Position numbers and translations under genes: made by a program
The notes under the pieces: model-generated
The model's database searches: none
What the model was told of the DNA's origin: nothing
Seen by the model: the letters and a program-made list of their open reading frames with translations, nothing else
Origin: Ascidiimonas meishanensis
GTDB lineage: Bacteria > Bacteroidota > Bacteroidia > Flavobacteriales > Flavobacteriaceae
DNA: 64,000 nucleotides
NCBI RefSeq assembly: GCF_037782385.1
Contig: NZ_JBBEXD010000007.1
Location: 111,435-175,434 of the forward strand
Direction of reading: 5' to 3'
Shown here: one piece after another, positions 44,199 through 51,671 of the stretch
Layout: every line of letters begins with the position of its first letter
How positions within the stretch are numbered: the first letter of the stretch is position 1

Positions 44199-47051
44199 CT
44201 ATTCTGTTTCAGCATAAGCCTCAATAGGGGCACAAGTACATATAAGATTACGATCTCCATAAGCATCATCTGCTCTTCTTACCGAAGGCCAGAATTTATT
44301 TACATGAACATAAGGTAATGGATAAGCAGCTTCTTCTCTGGAATAATTAAAAGGCCATTCTGAAGCTGTAAGCATTGCTAAGGTATGTGGCGCATTTTTA
44401 AGAATATTATCTGGCTCATCTAAGCTAGTAGCGTTTATTTCTTTCCGAATTGAAATTAAAGCATCACAAAAACGATCTAATTCTTCTTTATTTTCACTTT
44501 CTGTAGGCTCAATCATAATGGTGCCGGCCACTGGAAAGGAAACGGTAGGAGCATGAAAACCATAATCAATAAGCCTTTTAGCTATATCTACAACCTCAAT
44601 TCCTTTTTTCTTAAACGGTCTGCAATCTAGAATCATCTCATGTGCTGCACGTCCTTTTTCACCCGTGTATAGCACTTCATAATGTCCCTCAAGCCTTTCT
44701 TTAATATAGTTCGCATTGAGAATGGCATATTTGGTAGCATCAGTGAGTCCTTTTGAACCTAGCATAGTAATATATCCATAAGAAATAAGGCACGCCAATG
44801 AGCTTCCCCAAGGAGCGCCAGAGATGGCTGTTATAGCCTGATTACCTCCTGTATGAACAATAGGATTTGAAGGCAAAAATGGCACAAGATGTGCCGCAAC
44901 GCAAATAGGCCCCACTCCTGGGCCGCCTCCACCATGCGGTATGGCAAAAGTTTTGTGGAGATTAAGATGGCAAACATCGGCTCCAATAGTGGCTGGGTTG
45001 GTAAGGCCTACCTGTGCATTCATATTAGCACCATCCATATAAACCTGACCTCCGTGTGTATGAATAAGATGCGTTATTTCACGTATAGAAGATTCAAATA
45101 CTCCATGAGTAGAAGGATAGGTTACCATTAAAGCTGCCAGATGTTCTTTATGCAGTTCAACTTTACTTCTTAAATCTTCAACATCTATATTTCCTTGTAC
45201 ATCCGTTTTAGTTACTATAACTTTCATGCCAGCCATTACTGCTGAGGCAGGATTGGTACCATGAGCTGAGTCTGGAATAAGACAGATGTTTCTATGTTTA
45301 TCTCCATTAGAGGCATGATAAGCCCTAATAACCATTAGGCCAGCGAATTCGCCTTGGGCACCAGAATTAGGTTGTAATGAAGTTCCGGCAAATCCAGTGA
45401 TTACATTTAATTGTTCTTCCAGAGATGTTAATACTTCTTGGTATCCTTGTGCCTGATCTAATGGAACAAAGGGATGAATATTAGCCCATTGTGCCCAGCT
45501 TAAAGGCAGCATCTCTGAAGCTGCGTTTAATTTCATTGTGCATGAGCCTAATGAAATCATAGAATGATTTAGAGAGAGATCCTTTCTTTCTAAAGATTTT
45601 ATGTATCGCATTAAAGCGGTTTCAGAATGATACGTGTTAAATACTTTATTTTGAAGAAATGCAGAGGTACGTGTTTTACCAAGAAAATTGTTATGAGTCT
45701 CTATTAATTCTTGGATAGGATTAAATGACTGCTCAGACGCCAATGCGAAGATTTTTACAATATTATTAAGATCCTTAATAGAAGTAGCTTCATTTAAGGA
45801 AATGGCGAGAGTTTCTTTATCTATATAATAGAAGTTAATTTCTGCAGCCTCAGCAAGAGGTTTAATTTTATTAACATCGGCTTTTATACGCAAGGTGTCA
45901 AAAAATGCTGTATTAGATTGAAGGTATCCTAATTTGTGTAGGGCATTTGCCAAGGTAACCGCGCTATTATGCACTTTATCTGCTATATATTGAAGTCCAT
46001 TTGGGCCGTGATACACTGCATACATTCCAGCCATAACAGCCAATAAAACCTGTGCTGTACATATATTTGAAGTAGCTTTATCTCGCTTGATATGTTGCTC
46101 TCTGGTTTGTAATGCCATGCGCAATGCTACATCTCCATTAGTATCTTTTGTAACTCCAATAATTCTTCCTGGAATATTTCGCTTGAAACTCTCGCGAGTT
46201 GCAAAGTAAGCGGCATGTGGCCCTCCATAACCAAGAGGGATTCCAAATCGCTGTGTTGTTCCCACAACTACATCGGCGCCAAATTCTCCAGGAGCAGTTA
46301 GTTTTACTAGACTTAAAATATCTGCTGCAACCGCTACACGAATTTCTAACTCATTTGCTTTATGAACAAAATCACTATAATCAAATATTTCTCCATATTT
46401 ACCAGGATATTGTAATAAAACTCCATAGAAACTATCGTCAACTTTAAAGGTTGCATGATCTCCAATAACAAGTTCTATTCCAAGAGGGATTGCTCTTGTT
46501 TTTAATAATGAAAGAGTTTGTGGGAGTACCAGATCACTAACAAAAAATTTTGCTACATTTCCCTTCTTTTGAGTTCTGCTTCTCACTTCATAAAGCATAG
46601 TCATTGCTTCTGCTGCTGCAGTACTTTCATCAAGTAATGAGGCGTTTGCAATCTCCATTCCAGTAAGATCACAAATCATGGTTTGATAATTAAGTAAAGC
46701 CTCAAGTCTCCCCTGAGCTATTTCTGCCTGATAGGGAGTATAGGCTGTATACCAGCCTGGGTTTTCAAGAATATTTCTTTTGATAACCGATGGGGTAAAA
46801 CTTTCGTGATATCCAAGGCCAATATAAGATTTAAAGACCTTGTTTTTACTTGCCAGCGTTTGAATATGGGTAAGAAATTCATGTTCGCTCATGGCATCGG
46901 GTAAATCCAGATTTTGCTTTAACCTGATATCATTGGGAATAGTTTCGTGAACAAGTTGCTCAAAATCTTTTACACCTACGGTGTGAAGCATGGCATTTAA
47001 GTCTTCTGCGGAAGGTCCAATATGCCGTAATGCAAACAAATCTGTCTTCAT
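44199..47051 (-). CDS. gcvP: Glycine dehydrogenase (decarboxylating), P protein
   Basis: A 950-residue single-chain P protein of the glycine cleavage system, which decarboxylates glycine with PLP and passes the aminomethyl group to GcvH. Family marks include MKTDLFALRHIGPS at the start, SLLDESTAAAEAM, and the PLP-lysine region HLNLHKTFAIPHGGGGPG. Both halves of the fold are present. I start at the ATG at 47051: an in-frame TTG at 47087 is the end of a TAATTTTG promoter box. Monocistronic with terminator; gcvT and gcvH are not nearby. Confidence 0.96.
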   Translation of the reverse strand: MKTDLFALRHIGPSAEDLNAMLHTVGVKDFEQLVHETIPNDIRLKQNLDLPDAMSEHEFLTHIQTLASKNKVFKSYIGLGYHESFTPSVIKRNILENPGWYTAYTPYQAEIAQGRLEALLNYQTMICDLTGMEIANASLLDESTAAAEAMTMLYEVRSRTQKKGNVAKFFVSDLVLPQTLSLLKTRAIPLGIELVIGDHATFKVDDSFYGVLLQYPGKYGEIFDYSDFVHKANELEIRVAVAADILSLVKLTAPGEFGADVVVGTTQRFGIPLGYGGPHAAYFATRESFKRNIPGRIIGVTKDTNGDVALRMALQTREQHIKRDKATSNICTAQVLLAVMAGMYAVYHGPNGLQYIADKVHNSAVTLANALHKLGYLQSNTAFFDTLRIKADVNKIKPLAEAAEINFYYIDKETLAISLNEATSIKDLNNIVKIFALASEQSFNPIQELIETHNNFLGKTRTSAFLQNKVFNTYHSETALMRYIKSLERKDLSLNHSMISLGSCTMKLNAASEMLPLSWAQWANIHPFVPLDQAQGYQEVLTSLEEQLNVITGFAGTSLQPNSGAQGEFAGLMVIRAYHASNGDKHRNICLIPDSAHGTNPASAVMAGMKVIVTKTDVQGNIDVEDLRSKVELHKEHLAALMVTYPSTHGVFESSIREITHLIHTHGGQVYMDGANMNAQVGLTNPATIGADVCHLNLHKTFAIPHGGGGPGVGPICVAAHLVPFLPSNPIVHTGGNQAITAISGAPWGSSLACLISYGYITMLGSKGLTDATKYAILNANYIKERLEGHYEVLYTGEKGRAAHEMILDCRPFKKKGIEVVDIAKRLIDYGFHAPTVSFPVAGTIMIEPTESENKEELDRFCDALISIRKEINATSLDEPDNILKNAPHTLAMLTASEWPFNYSREEAAYPLPYVHVNKFWPSVRRADDAYGDRNLICTCAPIEAYAETE

Positions 47052-47084
47052 TTGAAAAGCTGCGTATAGTTGATACTTTGCGGG

Positions 47085-47092
47085 CAAAATTA
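47085..47092 (-). promoter_or_regulatory. -7 promoter element of gcvP
   Basis: The complement reads TAATTTTG, an exact TAnnTTTG match 33 bp before the ATG at 47051. It contains the TTG that could be mistaken for a start codon. Confidence 0.6.
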
Positions 47093-47190
47093 CAACATAA
47101 ATTTTGGTATTCTAACGTTTTCGTAAGCTGACTAAGTTAAAGTTTTTAACCAAAATTAGCGTTTGTTAACAGTTTCTTTATTTTTGTTTA

Positions 47191-48006
47191 ATGCAAAATT
47201 TAAAACTGATTTTCAATTTTTATCTTCATGCCAGTATTCATGTAGCTTTTGCTGTAATTGCCTTTTACAAAGTTACTTGTATTAGTTTGAACATTCCTGA
47301 AACAAGAAATCTTGTTCTTGTTCTTTTTTTTGGTACTATAGTCATGTATAATTTTATGAAATATGGAAGTCGTGCGAAAGGTTACTTTATTGTAAAAAGT
47401 AAGTATGAAAAGCTTATTCAAATTATAAGCTTTATTGCCGGGAGTTTTTTAATCTTTTTTTTGGTCAAACTGTCCATTGATAACCTTATTTTCTTAGGTA
47501 TGCTAGTAATTATATCACTGCTATATATTTTACCTTTTACCCGTAAAGGAGAGAATCTCAGAAGTTTTGCTAATCTAAAAGTCTACGCAGTATCTTTAGT
47601 GTGGTCTGGGAGTACAGTTTTGTTGCCCTTTAGCGAGAATTTGTCTCTAATTAATTTTGACGTTTGGATTGTCTTTTTGCAAAGATTTATTTTGGTAATA
47701 GTTCTCATACTGCCCTTTGAAATAAGAGATATGAAAAGTGATGCCGCAGATTTAATTACAATACCTAGGAATTTAGGAATAAAAAAAACAAAAAAACTGG
47801 GATACCTATTATTGGTAGTACTGATTTTATTAGAACTTTTTAAAACAAACTTTCAAATTGAGCAGTTGATAGTGCTATTTATAAGCATGGCTGTGTTGAG
47901 TGTTTTGTTGAAATTATCAAATACCTCGAGATCTTTTTATTTTACTGCTTTTTGGGTAGAAAGTATTCCTATTCTTTTATGGTTACTGACTTTGGTTTTT
48001 ATTTAG
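47191..48006 (+). CDS. UbiA-superfamily-like membrane protein
   Basis: A 271-residue protein with eight or nine membrane segments. The segment PFEIRDMKSDAADLITIPRN (175-194), followed by LGIKKTKKLGY, has the DxxxD motif (Asp180, Asp184) and the following threonine-isoleucine-proline pattern of the second UbiA prenyltransferase motif. The first UbiA motif (NDxxDxxxD) is not present; the matching loop reads YNFMKYGSRAKG. So it is either a divergent prenyltransferase or a non-catalytic relative. It overlaps the convergent anti-sigma-like gene by eight bases. Confidence 0.65.
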   Translation: MQNLKLIFNFYLHASIHVAFAVIAFYKVTCISLNIPETRNLVLVLFFGTIVMYNFMKYGSRAKGYFIVKSKYEKLIQIISFIAGSFLIFFLVKLSIDNLIFLGMLVIISLLYILPFTRKGENLRSFANLKVYAVSLVWSGSTVLLPFSENLSLINFDVWIVFLQRFILVIVLILPFEIRDMKSDAADLITIPRNLGIKKTKKLGYLLLVVLILLELFKTNFQIEQLIVLFISMAVLSVLLKLSNTSRSFYFTAFWVESIPILLWLLTLVFI

Positions 48007-48268
48007 ATTTATTCAATTCTAACTCCATTAACTTTCTGATTTTTTCTTTAGCATCATTATCCAATCTTTTTAGATGAGCTTTGGAACATAATGAAGTTAA
48101 TCTTGAATTGTTTACCGTATGCTTACTGCATCTTTTGCAGAATGCATTATGAAATTGAAGCTTAAAAAGTTCCCAGATGTTTGCTTCATCATATTGCGCT
48201 TTATCACAAATAGCTCTGGCATCTTTACAGTCAACAAACAATATTTTTATGTTTTTTTCTTCTTCCAT
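47999..48268 (-). CDS. Small zinc-type anti-sigma factor candidate
   Basis: An 89-residue soluble protein with five cysteines. HNAFCKRC gives the HxxxCxxC motif of zinc anti-sigma (ZAS) proteins at His40, Cys44 and Cys47; Cys14 lies 26 residues before the His, as Cys11 does before His37 in RsrA. No membrane segment. I use the ATG at 48268, four bases after the ECF sigma stop; an ATG at 48301 would overlap that gene by 29 bp. Position right after a sigma factor gene supports an anti-sigma role. It may respond to thiol oxidation, but that is inferred. Confidence 0.65.
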   Translation of the reverse strand: MEEEKNIKILFVDCKDARAICDKAQYDEANIWELFKLQFHNAFCKRCSKHTVNNSRLTSLCSKAHLKRLDNDAKEKIRKLMELELNKSK

Positions 48269-48272
48269 AACT

Positions 48273-48827
48273 TTAGAACCAATTTTTTTCAAGACATTCA
48301 ATTAAAGAAGTCCTAGCTCTATGAATAATTACCCATAGGTTAGACGCTGTGATGTTTAAATCATTACAAATGGTTTCTGTATCATAACCATCAATGGTTT
48401 TCATTTTGAAAACATCTGCTTGTTTAACAGGTAATTTGCTTAAACAAGAATGAATAGCGAGACCCAATTCTTCATTCTCAATTAAGTTTTCCGCATTTAA
48501 GTCATAAGGGTCTTTCACTTTTTTCTCAAGCCAATCTCCTTCGGATTCCTCTTCATTAACATAGCCCATTTTAACTTCTGCTTTTCCTTTTATGGAATTT
48601 ATTTTCCGGTAATGATCTATAATTTTCCTTTTTAAAATAGAAATCAACCATGTACGTTCAGAAGCCTCACCCTTATAATTTTTTGCAGACTTTAATGCGG
48701 CTAAAAAAGTATCCTGAACAAGATCTTGCGCTATCTCATAATCACTTACACGCGTAATTGTGTAATTAAAGAGATAATCTGCGTAAAGGTCTATCCATTG
48801 GTTAGGTTTTAATAGCTTGGGATTCAT
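48273..48827 (-). CDS. ECF-type RNA polymerase sigma factor
   Basis: A 184-residue sigma-70 family protein of the extracytoplasmic function type. Region 2 is at about 10-75 (YADYLFNYTITRVSDYEIAQ followed by DLVQDTFLAAL) and region 4 at about 125-180 (LPVKQADVFKMKTIDGYDTE then an HTH ending RARTSLIECL). The linker is longer and acidic (about 85-115). First gene of a two-gene unit with the zinc anti-sigma candidate and divergent from a rhodanese lipoprotein gene, 83 bp away. Target genes are unknown; sulfur or redox stress is a reasonable guess from the neighbours. Confidence 0.9.
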   Translation of the reverse strand: MNPKLLKPNQWIDLYADYLFNYTITRVSDYEIAQDLVQDTFLAALKSAKNYKGEASERTWLISILKRKIIDHYRKINSIKGKAEVKMGYVNEEESEGDWLEKKVKDPYDLNAENLIENEELGLAIHSCLSKLPVKQADVFKMKTIDGYDTETICNDLNITASNLWVIIHRARTSLIECLEKNWF

Positions 48828-48843
48828 GCAATGAAATTTGTAT

Positions 48844-48851
48844 CAAAAATA
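48844..48851 (-). promoter_or_regulatory. -7 promoter element of the ECF sigma gene
   Basis: The complement reads TATTTTTG, matching TAnnTTTG, 16 bp before the start codon. No TTG at the expected upstream distance was seen. Confidence 0.4.
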
Positions 48852-48910
48852 AGGTAATTCGTATAAATAAGATGAAAACATTTTATTTAAAACTTTTGTA
48901 ATTTTCCAAA

Positions 48911-49288
48911 ATGAAAAGATATTTATTTTTTGTGCTATTTACGCTTGCTTGTAACCATAATCAGTCAGGCAAGGTAATATCATTAAATCCAGATTCGTAT
49001 GAGAAGCAATTGTCACAAACGGATTTGGTGATAGATGTAAGGACTCCTGAAGAATTTCAAGAGGGACATCTTTACAATGCAATAAATGTAGACTTTCTTG
49101 ATTCAAGCTTTGATTTACAGATATCAGAATACAAGGAGAACAAAAAGGTATTTATTTATTGTAGATCAGGAAAAAGAAGTGCCCAAGCTGCTGCTAAAAT
49201 GCTAGGGTTGGGATTTGAAAAAGTGGTGAATCTAAAGGGTGGGCTAGTAGCTTGGAAAAATGAGGGTAAAGTAATAACATCAGACTAA
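48911..49288 (+). CDS. Rhodanese-like domain lipoprotein
   Basis: A 125-residue protein: a short signal with lipobox TLAC (Cys14) and one rhodanese domain with LVIDVRTPEEFQEGHL and the active loop CRSGKRS (Cys84). Single-domain rhodaneses move sulfane sulfur from thiosulfate or persulfides to thiols. Lipidation puts this one outside the cytoplasm. It is divergent from the ECF sigma operon and could belong to its regulon. Its stop overlaps that of the convergent epimerase gene. Confidence 0.88.
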   Translation: MKRYLFFVLFTLACNHNQSGKVISLNPDSYEKQLSQTDLVIDVRTPEEFQEGHLYNAINVDFLDSSFDLQISEYKENKKVFIYCRSGKRSAQAAAKMLGLGFEKVVNLKGGLVAWKNEGKVITSD

Positions 49289-50202
49289 TCTTTTTCTAGT
49301 AAATTTTGGAATGCTTTTGCAGGACTCTTAAAATTGAACTGAAAGCCTGCTTCTTGTAATTTGAGAGGAATTACATAACGACTTTTTAAAATAAGTTCTG
49401 TCTCGGTTCTAATAAAGAAGGCACCAATTTTTAGTAGTAGGGCAGGAGCCCATAGTCCAAATGGTTTATTCATTGTTTTCCTAAGTGATTTCATGAAATT
49501 TTTATTTTTCACCGGCGTAGGAACGGTAACATTTATTACACCTTCTAAATTAGGAGTATTTAAGATAAATTCAATGGCTCTTGCAAAATCAATTTCGTGA
49601 ATCCAACTTACCATTTGGGTTCCCTTACCTTGTTTTCCACCTAGACCAAAACGGGTTAGGTTTTTTAAAGGGATAAAAGCACCACCATTTTTGCCTAGTA
49701 CGATGGAGGTTCGCAAAGCTATTTTACGAGTTTTTTGAAGGGATTTTTTAAAAAAAGACTGTTCCCATTTTTTGGCAACTCCCATGGAAAAATCATCGCC
49801 TATTTCTCCTGATTTTTCTGTCATAGGAGTATCTTCTGAATGCTTATAAATAGTAGCTGTAGATGCATTAAGCCAAATTGCTGGAGGTGTTTTACATTTT
49901 TCAATTGCTTTTTGAAGAACGTTGGTAGCATTTACACGGCTATTGAGTATTTCAAGTTTATTTTTTTTATGATAACGACAATCAACAGATTTTCCAGTTA
50001 GGTTAATTAAAACATCGGCATTTTCTAGATGTGATTCCCAACCTGTTAAATGAGTACCATCCCAGTTTATATATTTGACGTTTTCTTTCTGTACCGTTTT
50101 TCCTCTGGTAAGTATGACAAAATGCACTGTTTTTGCTTTGAAATATTCAATTAATACATTTCCTAAAAAACCAGTTCCGCCAGCGATAATAATTTTTTTC
50201 AT
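49285..50202 (-). CDS. TIGR01777 family NAD-dependent epimerase/dehydratase-like protein
   Basis: A 305-residue extended short-chain dehydrogenase. The Rossmann start is IIIAGGTGFLG; later NASTATIYKH replaces the usual active-site Tyr block, and the C-terminal part matches the DUF1731 tail of the family (FGLWAPALLLKIGAFFIRTE then a TELILKSRYVIPLKL stretch). Function in bacteria is not established. Start at 50202 overlaps the preceding stop by four bases (ATGA), so the upstream in-frame ATG at 50247 is rejected. Last gene of the GbsR-DCC unit. Confidence 0.88.
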   Translation of the reverse strand: MKKIIIAGGTGFLGNVLIEYFKAKTVHFVILTRGKTVQKENVKYINWDGTHLTGWESHLENADVLINLTGKSVDCRYHKKNKLEILNSRVNATNVLQKAIEKCKTPPAIWLNASTATIYKHSEDTPMTEKSGEIGDDFSMGVAKKWEQSFFKKSLQKTRKIALRTSIVLGKNGGAFIPLKNLTRFGLGGKQGKGTQMVSWIHEIDFARAIEFILNTPNLEGVINVTVPTPVKNKNFMKSLRKTMNKPFGLWAPALLLKIGAFFIRTETELILKSRYVIPLKLQEAGFQFNFKSPAKAFQNLLEKD

Positions 50203-51023
50203 AATGCAAGTATTAAAAATAATAATAGTATTCTGTAAAGTATCCATGTTGCCGTAAGTCTCATAGGTAGCGCTAAATTTTCGACTCTTTTTTTATGGTG
50301 AAATAACATAAATGTAGCTACCATTAGAAAGTAAATTATAAGCGTATGCACGGGTAGTGAGATAAATAGATTTATTATTAGCATAGGGAGAAGTAGTAAG
50401 CTTCCAAATAGGCTAACCGTCATTAAATGTCCAATATAGTTAATAATAACCTTAGATTTCTTAGAATTAAGGAACACCAGTTGAAAAGGTATTTGCCCTA
50501 AAACAATCAAAAGTTCTAGATAAAAATTAGACGTATGGCTAACTTCAAAAAGTAATTCGTTGTATGAAAAAAGAATGCCAGCAGTAATCAGTATAGTGAA
50601 CAGTATATATACAAGCCGGTAAACATAGTTAAATGAGGGTTCGCAACTCCTTTGAATTTTATATTGAGGTGGATTTGAAATAACTACTTTTCTATTATAA
50701 GATACAAATGAATATAGTTTTTTAAGAAGTGTGTAGATTACAGGTAGCCTAGCAATCTTGCCAATCCATGGAAAAGAATGACTAATAACGATAATGAGAC
50801 TGCTTACGCCATAGTATATTTTACTGTTTTTTGAATCTATCAGAGCAATTTCATTAACGGCTCGCTCTTCATCCAGTGCTGTTAGATTTAAGCTTTCCAT
50901 TTTTTGATAAGGACATCTCCCATTTTTATCTAACATTCCTGTTGTAATAAATCCATGTGTATATCCAGCACATAAAGGGCATTGATCATCGTAAATTAGC
51001 GTATGGTGCTCAAGTGTTTTCAT
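50199..51023 (-). CDS. DCC-family thiol-disulfide oxidoreductase fused to a membrane domain
   Basis: A 274-residue protein. Residues 1-110 are a DCC (DUF393) domain with the motif YDDQCPLC (Cys15, Cys18), a thioredoxin-like pair; residues 135-274 have five membrane helices of no recognised family. The pairing suggests a redox module held at the inner membrane. It lies 52 bp after a GbsR/MarR regulator, and a 37-nt block repeated from that gene's promoter sits just before its start. Overlaps the epimerase gene by four bases. Role unknown. Confidence 0.82.
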   Translation of the reverse strand: MKTLEHHTLIYDDQCPLCAGYTHGFITTGMLDKNGRCPYQKMESLNLTALDEERAVNEIALIDSKNSKIYYGVSSLIIVISHSFPWIGKIARLPVIYTLLKKLYSFVSYNRKVVISNPPQYKIQRSCEPSFNYVYRLVYILFTILITAGILFSYNELLFEVSHTSNFYLELLIVLGQIPFQLVFLNSKKSKVIINYIGHLMTVSLFGSLLLLPMLIINLFISLPVHTLIIYFLMVATFMLFHHKKRVENLALPMRLTATWILYRILLLFLILAL

Positions 51024-51058
51024 ATTATTTATTTTTAAACTTTCAGAAATAAATGAAA
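51022..51058 (-). promoter_or_regulatory. Second copy of the GbsR-promoter block, upstream of the DCC gene
   Basis: A 37-nt stretch matching 51586-51622 at 32 positions by eye, with core ATTTTTAAACTTTCAGAAAT (51031-51050). It fills most of the gap between the GbsR gene and the DCC gene and abuts the DCC start. The -33 and -7 boxes of the first copy are not kept, so the conserved part is more like an operator than a promoter. Confidence 0.6.
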
Positions 51059-51075
51059 CATAGAATTAAAAAAAA

Positions 51076-51576
51076 TCATCTCATTAATTTGAGAATGCTT
51101 TTAGTAATCCAGTTTTCTTTTTGATTCGTGATTTTATCAATCATTGCATCTGTTCTAGACATAAATTCATAAAGCGCTTTGGTTTGTTTCTTAAAACTTT
51201 CTGCTTCCGGTTGGTTACTTTCAACTGCAATCACTTCTTTTAAAACCTTAATTGCCGGTTTAATTTCTCGCTTACTTCTTTCTTGAGCTATCTTTTTTGC
51301 TAGCTCATCAATATTCTTTTCAGCTACAAAAAATTCTCGTCGTTCTCCGGGCTTAAATTCTTTATAAACAATCCCCCAATCAATTAATGCGCGTATATTC
51401 ATACTTGCATTACCTCTTGAAATCTGTAGTTTTTCCATGATGTCTTCCATGGAAAGCGGATTATCTGAAACCATTAAAAGCGCATGAATTTGTGCCATGG
51501 TTTTATTTATTCCCCATTGCGACCCGAGGGCTCCCCAGGTTTGTATAAATTTGTTTTTCGCTTCTTGTAAATTCAT
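51076..51576 (-). CDS. GbsR/MarR-family transcriptional regulator
   Basis: A 166-residue winged-helix regulator of the GbsR type: MAQIHALLMVSDNPLSMEDI, helix-turn-helix MEKLQISRGNASMNIRALIDW, wing GIVYKEFKPGERREFF, then a helical C-terminal half for dimer contacts. A full consensus promoter ends about five bases before the ATG, so the mRNA is nearly leaderless. A 20-bp palindrome overlaps the -33 box, and a close copy lies before the next gene, which points to autoregulation and control of the DCC/epimerase genes. Confidence 0.88.
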   Translation of the reverse strand: MNLQEAKNKFIQTWGALGSQWGINKTMAQIHALLMVSDNPLSMEDIMEKLQISRGNASMNIRALIDWGIVYKEFKPGERREFFVAEKNIDELAKKIAQERSKREIKPAIKVLKEVIAVESNQPEAESFKKQTKALYEFMSRTDAMIDKITNQKENWITKSILKLMR

Positions 51577-51580
51577 ATTT

Positions 51581-51610
51581 CAAAGATATAATTTATTTTT
51601 GAACTTTCAA
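51581..51610 (-). promoter_or_regulatory. Consensus promoter of the GbsR gene
   Basis: On the complement TTTTTG (TTG at 51610-51608), a 19-nt spacer and TATCTTTG (51588-51581), an exact fit. The -7 box ends 4 nt before the ATG codon, so transcription should begin at or next to the start codon. Confidence 0.8.
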
Positions 51611-51622
51611 AAATTTATGAAA
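51586..51622 (-). promoter_or_regulatory. Operator-like palindrome block at the GbsR promoter
   Basis: Contains ATTTTTGAACTTTCAAAAAT (51595-51614), a perfect inverted repeat with a 2-nt centre that covers the -33 box. The whole 37-nt block recurs at 51022-51058 with five differences. Confidence 0.65.
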
Positions 51623-51671
51623 GTTAAATGAAAATCCATATAAAAATGAATTCTTTCCATTGGTTTTAAAA

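Noticed and set aside
47052..47087. TTG start giving a 12-residue longer GcvP
   Set aside because: The TTG is the end of a TAATTTTG box, and MKTDLFALRHIG is the usual N-terminus.
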